Shown here piece by piece: positions 26,523 to 35,693 of a stretch of DNA of 64,000 bases. Origin of the DNA: Acidobacteriales bacterium 59-55. Its GTDB lineage: Bacteria; Acidobacteriota; Terriglobia; Terriglobales; Acidobacteriaceae. The translations under genes were made by a program, and so were the position numbers. Location: assembly GCA_001897435.1 (NCBI GenBank), contig MKSV01000006.1, positions 229,428 through 293,427 on the forward strand, written 5' to 3'. Below the pieces are notes generated by a model, which ran no database searches, was not told the DNA's origin, and saw only the letters and a list, made by a program, of their open reading frames with translations. Positions within the stretch are counted from its first letter, which is position 1. Every line of letters begins with the position of its first letter.

Positions 26523-28703
26523 ATGACAAACGCAACTCCCAATCCGTTCTGGCAAATGCCTCCAGTCCCACGGCCGCCCGATGATCCCACCTTCTGGCTG
26601 CTCAACGGGCGCGTGGGATGGAATGCCGCCGAGCTTGGCGGTGTCGCTATCAGCGACGATCACCTCGGCCTGCTCATTCTTCCCGGCAGCGGTCGCCTGC
26701 TCACCGAGCCGAGCGGCAGCTTTGGCGGACTCGTTCTCCCCGGAAATGCCGCCCTCGCGTCCGACGGCAGCATCTATCTGCTCGATGTCCAGGCCGGTCA
26801 GGTCAAAAGATTCGATCCCTGCGATTGCCGGTTCAATACGCTGCCCTGCCTCGGTGGTCTCGGAACCGGCCCGCGACAGGTGCAAGATCCGCGCGGAATC
26901 GGAATCCGCTTCGGCAATCTCTTCCTTTGCGATACCGGCAATCACCGCCTGCTTGTCTTCGCCAGGTTCGGTCTGGTACTCCGCGGTATCTGGGCGCCAC
27001 CATCATCGGCCGGCTTGATCAATCCCTGGGAGCCCGCCGGCATCGCCTTTGATCATCGCCGTCGCGTCTATGTCACTGATCCGGCCAATGACTGCATTCA
27101 TCGCTTCCATCCCAGCGGGGAGTGGGACAAGGCCTTCCCCGGGTTCGGCGATGTACGCTGGATCGCCATCGACACCTGCGGCCGAATCTACACCGTCAGC
27201 CGGGGCGAGACATCCGCACGCATCAGCGACAAGGACGGCAAGCCAATCGGCACCGCGTCGCGCCCCGAAGAGATCGCGGACTGCTTCCCTGCGCTCGGAT
27301 TCAAAGTCGATGCTTACGGCGACCTCGATCTGAGCAGCCTCTGCCAGACCATAGGCTCTACAGGCTACTTTGCGCCGAATGGAACGTCATTGGATTCTCT
27401 GCCACCCGATCCGCCGGTCATGTTCTCAACCACCGGAACCTACTTGAGCGAGGCCCTCGACAGTCAGTTTTACCGTTGCCAATGGCATCGCATTCTGTTG
27501 TGCGGACGACTGCCGCTTAAGACCGCGATCAGGGTCTCCACCTTCACCAGCGAGTTGCAACAACCGCTGAGCCAGATCCAGAGTCTTCCTCCCGAGGCAT
27601 GGCAGACGAATCAGACGGTAACGACGATCTCCGGAGAATGGGAGTCGCTGATCTTCAGCGGCCCCGGACGGTATCTATGGCTACGCCTGCAACTCGCGGG
27701 CAACGGCAGCGCCACGCCCGCAATCGAGAGTATTCGGCTCGAATATCCGCGCATCAGCCTGCGCCGGTATCTCCCGGCAGTCTTTGCGGAAGATCCCGGG
27801 GGCACAAACTTCACCGACCGTTTCCTCAGCATCTTCGACACAAGCCTGCGCAGCGTAGAGCGCAAGATCGACAACGAAGCCGCTTACTTCGATCCTCTAT
27901 CGGCCCCCGCCGTTGCCAATAAGACCGCCGGCATCGATTTCCTCAGTTGGCTCGCATCCTGGGTCGGCGTCACTCTCGATCGCCAGATGCCGGTCGCGCA
28001 GCGACGCCAGATACTGAAACAGTCCGGCCAGTTTCTGTCCATTCGCGGCACACGCTTCTCTCTCTGGAAGCAGCTTCTTTTGATGCTGGGCATGGACCCG
28101 AATAGCGTCTGCTGCGCCGATGATCAGCCGCGAACCACCTGCTGCCCTCGGCCGCTCAACTGCGCGCCACCCGTCAAGCCGGTCTGCAACTGGGAGCCCC
28201 CGCCTCTGATCCTCGAGCACTACCAGTTGCGACGCTGGCTCTTTCTGGGAGAAGGTCGCCTGGGAGATGCCAGCCTGTTGTGGGGTTCGCGCATCGTCAA
28301 CCGCAGCCAGCTCGGGGCGAATGCGCAGGCCGGTGTATCGCAACTGCTCACGACGCCCGATCCATTTCGCGATCCGTTCCTGAAGTTCAGCAACCAGTTC
28401 ACGGTCTTTGTGCCCGCCTCGACGGGCAAGTCCGATCAGAGACGCAGAAGTTTGATCAACCTTCTGGAAGGCGAGAAACCGGCCCACACCCAGTACCAGA
28501 TCGAGTACGTCTCACCGCGCATGCGAATCGGCTTTCAGTCGATGATCGGCCTCGATGCTGTCGTAGCACGTTACCCCTCCGGCTTCAAGGTCGGACAAAA
28601 ACTCGGTCAGGATTCTGTGATCGGCAGCTCACACACGCAAGGCGGACCATCCTGGACGATCGGCCGAAGTTTGCTGATCGGCGCGGGAGCAAAACTAGAT
28701 TAA
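26523..28703 (+). CDS. eCIS wedge protein: NHL-like propeller fused to tail-protein-I-like domain (Afp12 position)
   Basis: 726 residues in two parts. Residues about 20-270 have NHL-repeat character: NAALASDGSIYLLDVQAGQV, RGIGIRFGNLFLCDTGNHRL and GIAFDHRRRVYVTDPANDCI, suggesting a beta-propeller. Residues about 420-725 match the phage-tail-protein family that follows gpJ in eCIS: LRRYLPAVFAEDPGG, FTDRFLSIFDTSLRSVE, LLSWLASWVGV-type text (FLSWLASWVGVTLD) and QSGQFLSIRGTRFSLWKQLL. A Cys-rich loop (about 536-562, CCADDQ, CCPRPLNC) interrupts it. The C-terminal domain should sit in the baseplate wedge and the propeller should project outward. Confidence 0.8.
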   Translation: MTNATPNPFWQMPPVPRPPDDPTFWLLNGRVGWNAAELGGVAISDDHLGLLILPGSGRLLTEPSGSFGGLVLPGNAALASDGSIYLLDVQAGQVKRFDPCDCRFNTLPCLGGLGTGPRQVQDPRGIGIRFGNLFLCDTGNHRLLVFARFGLVLRGIWAPPSSAGLINPWEPAGIAFDHRRRVYVTDPANDCIHRFHPSGEWDKAFPGFGDVRWIAIDTCGRIYTVSRGETSARISDKDGKPIGTASRPEEIADCFPALGFKVDAYGDLDLSSLCQTIGSTGYFAPNGTSLDSLPPDPPVMFSTTGTYLSEALDSQFYRCQWHRILLCGRLPLKTAIRVSTFTSELQQPLSQIQSLPPEAWQTNQTVTTISGEWESLIFSGPGRYLWLRLQLAGNGSATPAIESIRLEYPRISLRRYLPAVFAEDPGGTNFTDRFLSIFDTSLRSVERKIDNEAAYFDPLSAPAVANKTAGIDFLSWLASWVGVTLDRQMPVAQRRQILKQSGQFLSIRGTRFSLWKQLLLMLGMDPNSVCCADDQPRTTCCPRPLNCAPPVKPVCNWEPPPLILEHYQLRRWLFLGEGRLGDASLLWGSRIVNRSQLGANAQAGVSQLLTTPDPFRDPFLKFSNQFTVFVPASTGKSDQRRRSLINLLEGEKPAHTQYQIEYVSPRMRIGFQSMIGLDAVVARYPSGFKVGQKLGQDSVIGSSHTQGGPSWTIGRSLLIGAGAKLD

Positions 28704-28719
28704 TCGCGGGAGAGATGAA

Positions 28720-31194
28720 ATGCAGGCGAAAATTGGCTCATGCCCGGAATGCGAAATAAGCCCGTTCACGCGTAACCACTACTTCACCGGCAAGCTGCTC
28801 GTGGAGAGGGATTTCCGCCAGGAACAGACATACTATGTCGATAAAATGCGCTTGCACGAGCAGCGCCTGCACGGCTGGGGCGTGGTATGCGGCCTCAAGG
28901 TCAAGCAGCACGAATCGCCGGCCTGCCGCAGCCGCTTCGTCTGCATCGAGCCAGGCCTCGCTCTCGATTGCTGCGGACACGATATCTATCTTCCCGAAGA
29001 AGACTGTGTCGATCTCACCCAGCTCGATGCAATCAAGGCATTAATCAAGAAGAACGATACCGATTCGCATACCCTGCAGATTTGCATCCGCTACAAGGAG
29101 TGCCCGACCGAGCCGATCCCGGTGCTCTACGACGACTGCGGTTGCGACGACGCGCAGTGTGCCCCCAACCGAATCCTGGAATCGTACGAGATCGATGTCA
29201 TCGTCGATCCTTCGCCCTCCGCTGCTTCGCCCGATTCTCCCGTGCTCTCATGGAAGAACAGCCTGAGCATCGCCCACGCCTCCAGCGTTGCCTACCACGA
29301 TTCCACGCGTCGGCTTTACGTCCTCACCGGCGACTCGCCGGGCACTATCTACCAGGTCAGCACCGACAACTTCTCCGTCCTGTCCTCTCATGTGCTCGGC
29401 CAGCGCGGGCTGGCGCTGGCGGTCTCCAACGATGGCTCCCGCGTCTATTGCGCCGCATCGGGTGCAAGCGCTGCTGATCTTCAGCAGCTTTACGTGCTGG
29501 ACGCGACCCAGACCGGTCTCCCCCAGGTGCAAAGTCAACCAATTGACATTCAGAACAGCAACCCCGGGACGCCGATTCTGGCTGTCCTCCCGGCGCCCGA
29601 CAATCGTCTGCTGGCACTGGTGGGCCCGCAGAGAGAGCTTCTCCGCTGGGAAACAGACATCGACACGCAGGCCACTCCGGCACCGGCAACGTCGCTCGTT
29701 CAACTTGGAGCCGGCCAAACCTCATTCGTACTCGGGTCGGACGGCTCAAAGAGCTACAGCGGAGGGACCGGCAACCAGATCCAGATCTTCGACGTCTCCA
29801 CGTCTACTACCACCGCAGTGAACGTTCTGCCTGCGGGCGCAAACGTAACTGCGATGGGTGTCATGCGATCCTCCGCCGGAGACCTGATCGCAATCTGCGA
29901 CAACGGCGCGAGCAAGCTCTATCTGGTAAATCCAACTTCACCGGCACTGATCGGCACACTGGCCCCTCAGCATCCTCCTGTAAGCCTCGTGATCTCACCT
30001 GACAGCCGTGAGGCATACGTCGTTGAGCAAGATGCCGGCACGAGCTATGTCGAAGCCGTGGACCTGGCAAGTCTTCAATCGGGAACCAGCGTTCCGCCGG
30101 GTCTTCCCATCGCGCTCGGCTCGGACAGTCTGACCCCGGCGATCAGCGCTTCGGGGCAGACCTTATATATCCCATACACCGGCGATCCTCAGAATCCAGT
30201 GGACGGCGGCGTGGCCATCGTCGACATCCAATCGTCGTCGGAGTGCTGCAGCAGGATCTGGAAATCTCTGGATGGCTGTCCCGACTGTGATGTTGCCAAT
30301 TGCGTCGTGCTCGCCACCATCAGGAATTTTGTTGTGGGCGATACGTTCGAAGATCAGACAGACCCGCCCGCCGACCCCGCTGCCGATACCACGAATAAGA
30401 TCACGCGCATCGACAATCGTACGGGGCGCCGTCTCGTGTGGAGCACTGCGGCCCTGGCAGAGGCAATCCAATGCCTCTGCGCCGAGGACGGCAGCAAGGG
30501 GGCAAAAGGCGACCCCGGTCTGCCAGGCACAAACGGAACGAATGGACAAGATGGCACGAATGGAACGAATGGAACGAATGGAACGAACGGCACCAATGGT
30601 CAGGGATTGGAGCAGGAACTCACGACCATCACTGCATTGAGTTGGCCGCACAACGGAGTGGTCGGCAAACTAGTGAACGTCGTCAGGCTCAATCAGAGTG
30701 CAAGCAAGGTTCCGGGAGTGGTGATCGCCTTCAGTAATTCGGTACAAGTCAGCGGATCCCCCGTCGGCACCAATGCCATCGACCCGCAACATATTTTCCA
30801 GATCCTGATTGAGGAGAACCCCGCCAGCAACAAGGAGCTAGGCATGTTTTGTCACTGTCCCGTCGCGGGTACGGTGGTGCCGGTCGACGTCAACCTCGAT
30901 CCGAACGGCGTTATCGTCGATGCGAAGGAACTTCCCCCCGGCGATGCTAAGGCGGTTGCCTTCCTCTTCACCAATAGAACCGGCCTTGACCGGCTGCGCC
31001 AGTCGCAAGACATCTGGGTCAAGCTCCATTGCGATTTCGTAATTGATTCAAAGGGCAAAGCCGTGGATGGCGCCTTCCTGAGAATGCAACTCCCGACCGG
31101 CGACCACATGGGAACCGTCGGGACTCCACCCACGCCGCCCATCTTCGGGATGCAGGGTGGTCTGTTCGAGAGTTGGTTCCAGCTCAAAGGATAA
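28720..31194 (+). CDS. eCIS baseplate-periphery / fibre-like protein with docking module, propeller and collagen-like repeat
   Basis: 824 residues. The N-terminal module (about 10-100) has NHYFTGKLLVERDF, HGWGVVCGLKV and IEPGLALDCCGHDIYL, and recurs in the next two genes. Residues about 170-520 look like a YVTN/lactonase beta-propeller, with repeated phrases such as VSNDGSRVYCAASG and SPDSREAYVVEQDAG. A collagen-like Gly-x-y stretch (591-629, mostly GTN) follows, then a C-terminal beta domain (about 640-824). This layout (dock, propeller, flexible stalk, head) suits a fibre or receptor-contact protein. There is no signal peptide. A GGGAGAG ribosome site precedes the ATG. Confidence 0.7.
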   Translation: MQAKIGSCPECEISPFTRNHYFTGKLLVERDFRQEQTYYVDKMRLHEQRLHGWGVVCGLKVKQHESPACRSRFVCIEPGLALDCCGHDIYLPEEDCVDLTQLDAIKALIKKNDTDSHTLQICIRYKECPTEPIPVLYDDCGCDDAQCAPNRILESYEIDVIVDPSPSAASPDSPVLSWKNSLSIAHASSVAYHDSTRRLYVLTGDSPGTIYQVSTDNFSVLSSHVLGQRGLALAVSNDGSRVYCAASGASAADLQQLYVLDATQTGLPQVQSQPIDIQNSNPGTPILAVLPAPDNRLLALVGPQRELLRWETDIDTQATPAPATSLVQLGAGQTSFVLGSDGSKSYSGGTGNQIQIFDVSTSTTTAVNVLPAGANVTAMGVMRSSAGDLIAICDNGASKLYLVNPTSPALIGTLAPQHPPVSLVISPDSREAYVVEQDAGTSYVEAVDLASLQSGTSVPPGLPIALGSDSLTPAISASGQTLYIPYTGDPQNPVDGGVAIVDIQSSSECCSRIWKSLDGCPDCDVANCVVLATIRNFVVGDTFEDQTDPPADPAADTTNKITRIDNRTGRRLVWSTAALAEAIQCLCAEDGSKGAKGDPGLPGTNGTNGQDGTNGTNGTNGTNGTNGQGLEQELTTITALSWPHNGVVGKLVNVVRLNQSASKVPGVVIAFSNSVQVSGSPVGTNAIDPQHIFQILIEENPASNKELGMFCHCPVAGTVVPVDVNLDPNGVIVDAKELPPGDAKAVAFLFTNRTGLDRLRQSQDIWVKLHCDFVIDSKGKAVDGAFLRMQLPTGDHMGTVGTPPTPPIFGMQGGLFESWFQLKG
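30526..30597 (+). repeat. In-frame 9-bp tandem repeat coding Gly-Thr-Asn
   Basis: Eight consecutive 9-bp units, seven coding GTN and one GQD, within the 824-residue fibre-like protein. The units differ mainly at third codon positions (ggc/gga, aca/acg, aat/aac). Repeats of this kind can change copy number by slippage and alter stalk length. Confidence 0.9.
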
Positions 31195-31252
31195 GCGGCA
31201 AGCATGAAGATCAGCCGCACAGCCAAAGGAAAGTTTGCAGAGGGAGAACAAT

Positions 31253-32977
31253 ATGGCATCCGTAACGAATCGTGGCAATCCGATGACCAACAACACGTCG
31301 TCCGGCTGCGCTCCAGTCTGCTGCCCCGACTGTGGCGGCCTGGAATGTCTCTGCCGTCCGCGCTTCTTTTCCGGGCAGTTGCTTACCGAAGACGACCTTA
31401 ACCTGCTGGACCGTTACATCACGTCCAAGAACAAGCTGCATAACCGTTACCTGGTCGGATGGGGAGTCGTCTGCGGAATGAACGTCGTCTGCGATGCCTG
31501 CGACGGCATGGTCACGGTCAAATCCGGCTACGCTCTTAGTCCCTGTGGCGACGACATCGTCGTTTGCGCAGACGCGGCCGTCGACATCTGTTCCATGATT
31601 CAGAAGTGTACAAAGAAGCAGCCCCGCGATTGCCAGCCGACGCAGCCCGGAGGCCCGGATCCCTGCGCCGCGACCACGGAAAAGTGGATCCTCTCCATCC
31701 ACTACGACGAGAAGTCTTCGCGCGGAATCGTCCCCCTTAAGAACACCGGCTCCAGCTCCTGCGGCTGTGGCGGCCATGCCTCCAGCAGCGGTTGCGGCTG
31801 CGGAGGCAGCACCAAGAGCAGTGCCAGCAAAAGCTGCGGCTGCGGCGCAAGCTCACAGCCTGCGTCCGGTACAACAGGTTCGGTGCAATGCCAACCCACT
31901 GTCGTCTGCGAGGGATATACCTTTCAGGTCTGCAAAGTACAGCCGACGCTCGAACAAAAACCCCCTCTGGGCGCACTAGTGCAACGATTCACCGATTGCC
32001 TCACAGCGCTGAAAGGGCTGGTTTCGGCTCCTCCCGTCGGCAACGATCCGCAGCAGATTCAGAACTGGTGCTGCGCGATTCGAGACAACCTCCTGAACTT
32101 CTTTGCCGACAATCCCGGCTATGCCTGTTCGATTCCCTCGCAGCTCGCCGTCATGTGCCAGTCCGGGGCCGACGTGCAAACCATCAAGCAGGATGTAGCG
32201 TATCTCCTGGCTCAGTACATCAAGGACTGTTTCTGCGCCGCATTCTTGCCGCCCTGCGCCTGCGCGATTGAAGATGCAAGCGTGCCGCTGGCAACGATTA
32301 CGGTCAGCAAAAAGAACGGAGGCTGCCGTGTCGTCAGCATCTGCAATCTCGACGTGCGAAAGTTTGCCGTCACCATGCCCAACCTGTCCTACTGGCTCTC
32401 CGCGCTTCCGTTCGCCCAGAACCTGCGCAAATTGCTCTCTTCGATATGCTGCAAACCGCTGGTCAAGCGCCAGGTAGCTTTTGGCGACCAGGCAAACCAG
32501 TTCCGCACCCGCATTGTGGATGAACCCGCGGGCAACGATCCGCTTCAGCCGACGCGCGATTTTTCCCAGGTCCTCGCCGAGGTCTTCCTCCAGCCGAATC
32601 AGACCATCGACACGCAGACTCTTGCCTATTCCATCCTCGGATTGGCTGACGAAAAGGGACAGCCCTTCCTTTCCCCGCTCGAGATGAGCCATCCTCTAGA
32701 AACAGTGCTTGCGAATCAGATCGGTCTGCCGTTCGTGCAGGCGGTGATCCCGTCAGGCTTGGGCCGCACCGTCAGTTCACCCGGCGAGTCTCCGTTCAGC
32801 CAATCGCCAACTACTGCCAAAACGCAGCGAAATGACGCCGCACAACCGGAAGCAGCGTCCTCCGGCGATCTCAAGACAGAGCTTGCCGCCATGAGAACGC
32901 AGATGGCCACCATGAAAAAAGACCTTGCACATAGTCAGGAACAAATTGACAAACTCAACAAGCGCAGGAATCGCTAG
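31253..32977 (+). CDS. eCIS baseplate-periphery protein with docking module and Cys/Gly/Ser-rich insertion
   Basis: The start is set at ATG 31253, preceded by AGGGAG (31241-31246); an upstream in-frame ATG (31235) lacks a site. 574 residues. A Cys-rich head (CAPVCCPDCGGLECLC, 19-34) precedes the docking module RFFSGQLLTEDDL (37-49), GWGVVCGMNV (69-78), SGYALSPCGDDIVV (91-104). Residues 167-206 are a low-complexity insertion of CGCGG and Ser. The remaining body is helical and beta-mixed with no domain I recognise. The C terminus (about 530-574) is a coiled coil, DLKTELAAMRTQMATMKKDL. With its two neighbours it probably decorates the baseplate. Confidence 0.65.
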   Translation: MASVTNRGNPMTNNTSSGCAPVCCPDCGGLECLCRPRFFSGQLLTEDDLNLLDRYITSKNKLHNRYLVGWGVVCGMNVVCDACDGMVTVKSGYALSPCGDDIVVCADAAVDICSMIQKCTKKQPRDCQPTQPGGPDPCAATTEKWILSIHYDEKSSRGIVPLKNTGSSSCGCGGHASSSGCGCGGSTKSSASKSCGCGASSQPASGTTGSVQCQPTVVCEGYTFQVCKVQPTLEQKPPLGALVQRFTDCLTALKGLVSAPPVGNDPQQIQNWCCAIRDNLLNFFADNPGYACSIPSQLAVMCQSGADVQTIKQDVAYLLAQYIKDCFCAAFLPPCACAIEDASVPLATITVSKKNGGCRVVSICNLDVRKFAVTMPNLSYWLSALPFAQNLRKLLSSICCKPLVKRQVAFGDQANQFRTRIVDEPAGNDPLQPTRDFSQVLAEVFLQPNQTIDTQTLAYSILGLADEKGQPFLSPLEMSHPLETVLANQIGLPFVQAVIPSGLGRTVSSPGESPFSQSPTTAKTQRNDAAQPEAASSGDLKTELAAMRTQMATMKKDLAHSQEQIDKLNKRRNR

Positions 32978-32986
32978 GAGAGGATC

Positions 32987-35389
32987 ATGTCCGTCGATCA
33001 GGATGAGCGGCCCAGCTTTTACCAGGGACAGTATCTCGGTCCCGAAGATCTCACCTCTGCGGTGGACTATGGCCGCATTCAGCTCGCGCGCCACGCCCTG
33101 GGCGCCCATACGCCGGGCATCGCCATCGGCTTGCAGATGATCGAGAAGGCATCGCCGGCCGGCAACGGCGCAGTCGACGTCTTTCTTGAACCCGGATATG
33201 CGTGGGACGGTTTCGGGCGGCCGATCGTCGTGTTGTCGCCTTACAAGATTCCTGCCTCTCTCTTCCAGAACATTCTTTACGACGCTGCGATCGACGACCC
33301 GACCAAGAGCGGCGACAGCGCGGCGGGTCACGCCGTGAAGATATGGCTTCAATACAACGAGTCCGCGAACACACCCCCGGCAGCAGGCTTCGCAACTTGC
33401 GATGCGAGCGGCCAGACCTCCCGCGTCCAGGAGACCTTTTCGCTTCAGATCGGCGAATTGAACAATGCAACCGACCAGCGTGACCCCATCTCCATTGGCG
33501 GTCAGACCGTCGACGCGACCAATGCCCTCACCACCTTCGATCCCGCAGCAGCGACACTCTATGATCTGTCGGTCCCTCAGCAAGCGTTGCCGGAGGACGC
33601 CCCCGACTCCCTCTGGCTGATCCCTGTCGGCTATGTCCGCTGGCTTCCGCCTCAAACATCTATACTGACCGGAGCCTTCCAGCAAAGAACCGCCGGTGAC
33701 CTCGCGAAGGGTGAAGCTTCGCGGCAATACATTGGCGTCGTGGCAGCGGCGATCGAGGCCGCCGGGCAAAACGTTCAGGTCAAATTACGAGGGCAACCGT
33801 TTTCCTCCATTGCCTCAAATGACCTGCTCTGGGTCGAAGGGGCGATGCGCGTTGAAGACAACCTCAGCCTCTTCAATGGAAGCCTTCTGTTCCTCAACCA
33901 GGCGGGACAGGACGATGGCGTGCCACTGTTGCTGCAAAGAGCCCGGCAGATAGATCCGCTGACTCTGCAAACGCTGACCAGCCTTCAAATTGAAATCGGC
34001 AAAGCGAACCTCGGCAACAATTCGCTTTCGGTAGGCCCACTGGACGCGAGCGCCAAGTTTGCCCCGGTCTTCACCGTCTTCGATAACGGCAAGGCAGGCG
34101 TGGGCACGACCAAGCCACGTAACACTCTCGGCGTGCGCGGCTCCGGCGCTACAGAGGAACTGATCAGCTTCGAGGACGCTACCGGCAAGACTGCGTGGCA
34201 CCTTAATCAAAAGACCGGCGGAATCTCCGGGCTCAATATTGCAGAGACGGGCGTCGCCGACTTCCGCCTGTTCTTCCAGCCGGGCGGCAACATCGGCGTG
34301 GGCACCCAGTCGCCGACAAGCCGATTGCATGTCGACGATATCCTCGGCATCCGACAGAAGTATCTCTACCTCAGCGGAGACCAGGGTTGGAGCAGTCTCA
34401 CTTATAACGCTCACCACGATGCCGCAAATCAGAACTGGGTCTTCCCCGATCCAGCTCACACCGCCGTCACCGTCGAGATGGATGACTCCACCGGCACGCC
34501 GCGCTTTGAAGTATGGAGCACAACGCTCGCCGCCAAGTCATCGTGGATTCAACGTCTCGCAGTCAACGGAAACTCCGGCGATGTCTACCTCGCGCATCAC
34601 GGCGGGAATGTCGGCATCGGCACCACGACGCCTACCGGCAAGCTCAGTGTCGTCGGCGGCAACATCACCTGGGCAAACTCTCAACTGAACATGGACCAGG
34701 GCGGCAGTATCGAACTGGGAGGAGACAACTCCACACCGGGATCGGGAACGCCCTACATTGACTTTCACTTCAATGGACTCACACAGGACTTCAATGCTCG
34801 CATCATCAACGACGTTAACGGCCAGCTTCAGATCGTTGCGCCGACGGTCAAAGTGAGCAACGTTCTCGCGGTCAGCGGCAGCCGAACCTATCTTCTCGGG
34901 CTGGATGGCGCGAACATCCACTGGATCATGGCCGGAGGGACACAGGAGAACGTCAACAACGCTCTGGGCCTGGTCTTCAATGGCGGCGGCAGTAACTTCT
35001 TCCACACCGGCCCCGGATGGGTCAAGGGCTTTCTTATCGATCACCCGCTCGAGCCGGACAAAAGCTATCTCGCTCATGCTACTCTCGAAGGCCCCGAAGC
35101 GGCTGTCTTCTATCGAGGAGAAGGCCACCTGAGTAACGGCAAAGCGACCATTCAACTCCCCACTTTTTTTGAAGCCCTCGCCCGCGAAGAGGGACGAACT
35201 ATCCTGCTGACCCCTCTCTCCGATGACGACAAGCCTGTCTCCCCCCTGGCTGCATCGTCGATTCGCAAAGGCGCTTTCACGGTCATCGGCACGGATAAGA
35301 AGAATCTGTCACAGAAATTTTTCTGGGAGGTAAAAGCTGTGCGATCGGATGTCGCACCACTCGTCCTCGTCAGCAAGAAGCAGCACTGA
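32987..35389 (+). CDS. eCIS tail-fibre-like protein with docking module
   Basis: 800 residues. The N-terminal docking module reads FYQGQYLGPEDL (11-22), GIAIGLQM (44-51) and VFLEPGYAWDGFGRPIVV (65-82). The middle (about 360-600) has the fibre-type repeats GGNIGVGTQSPTSRLHV and GGNVGIGTTTPTGKLSV, typical of trimeric tail spikes. The C terminus (about 680-795) contains FLIDHPLEPDKSYLAHATLE and IQLPTFFEALAREE, a domain that ends many bacterial fibre-like proteins. I infer that this is the receptor-binding fibre (Afp13 role). A GAGAGGA ribosome site precedes the ATG. Confidence 0.75.
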   Translation: MSVDQDERPSFYQGQYLGPEDLTSAVDYGRIQLARHALGAHTPGIAIGLQMIEKASPAGNGAVDVFLEPGYAWDGFGRPIVVLSPYKIPASLFQNILYDAAIDDPTKSGDSAAGHAVKIWLQYNESANTPPAAGFATCDASGQTSRVQETFSLQIGELNNATDQRDPISIGGQTVDATNALTTFDPAAATLYDLSVPQQALPEDAPDSLWLIPVGYVRWLPPQTSILTGAFQQRTAGDLAKGEASRQYIGVVAAAIEAAGQNVQVKLRGQPFSSIASNDLLWVEGAMRVEDNLSLFNGSLLFLNQAGQDDGVPLLLQRARQIDPLTLQTLTSLQIEIGKANLGNNSLSVGPLDASAKFAPVFTVFDNGKAGVGTTKPRNTLGVRGSGATEELISFEDATGKTAWHLNQKTGGISGLNIAETGVADFRLFFQPGGNIGVGTQSPTSRLHVDDILGIRQKYLYLSGDQGWSSLTYNAHHDAANQNWVFPDPAHTAVTVEMDDSTGTPRFEVWSTTLAAKSSWIQRLAVNGNSGDVYLAHHGGNVGIGTTTPTGKLSVVGGNITWANSQLNMDQGGSIELGGDNSTPGSGTPYIDFHFNGLTQDFNARIINDVNGQLQIVAPTVKVSNVLAVSGSRTYLLGLDGANIHWIMAGGTQENVNNALGLVFNGGGSNFFHTGPGWVKGFLIDHPLEPDKSYLAHATLEGPEAAVFYRGEGHLSNGKATIQLPTFFEALAREEGRTILLTPLSDDDKPVSPLAASSIRKGAFTVIGTDKKNLSQKFFWEVKAVRSDVAPLVLVSKKQH

Positions 35390-35456
35390 CCGTTAATGGT
35401 CACAGGACAACGCTCTTCGGAGCGTCAACCAATCTGAAGGGAACAGAGGAGGAATT

Positions 35457-35684
35457 ATGAGCGAGCAATTGGAAGGAAGATTAAAGTCGCTGGAGATGGA
35501 GTTTGAAACGGGCAAAAAGATGCTGGCCGAGCTTGAGACTCGGGAATCTGAGCTGCGAGCCACGCTCCTGCGGATCAGCGGCGCAATCCAGGTCCTGCGG
35601 GAGTTTATCCCTGTCGCGGATGGACAGGCAGACCCGTCTGTTGCCGAGGTGGAGACACCTGTCATGTCAGTCGTTGCCAACTAG
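35457..35684 (+). CDS. Small coiled-coil protein of the eCIS cluster
   Basis: 75 residues after a strong GAGGAGG ribosome site. Residues 1-50 form one amphipathic helix with heptad spacing (LEGRLKSLEMEFETGKKMLA, then LETRESELRATLLRISGAIQ), and the tail is short and acidic. There are no cysteines, signal or membrane segment. Its place between the fibre-like gene and the tape measure suggests an assembly helper such as a fibre chaperone or trimerisation aid, but no family is recognised. Confidence 0.7.
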   Translation: MSEQLEGRLKSLEMEFETGKKMLAELETRESELRATLLRISGAIQVLREFIPVADGQADPSVAEVETPVMSVVAN

Positions 35685-35693
35685 CGTGCAGCT

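Noticed and set aside
30526..30597. Possible CRISPR or regulatory tandem repeat
   Set aside because: The 9-bp units keep the reading frame and code collagen-like Gly-Thr-Asn within a long gene; there are no spacers.
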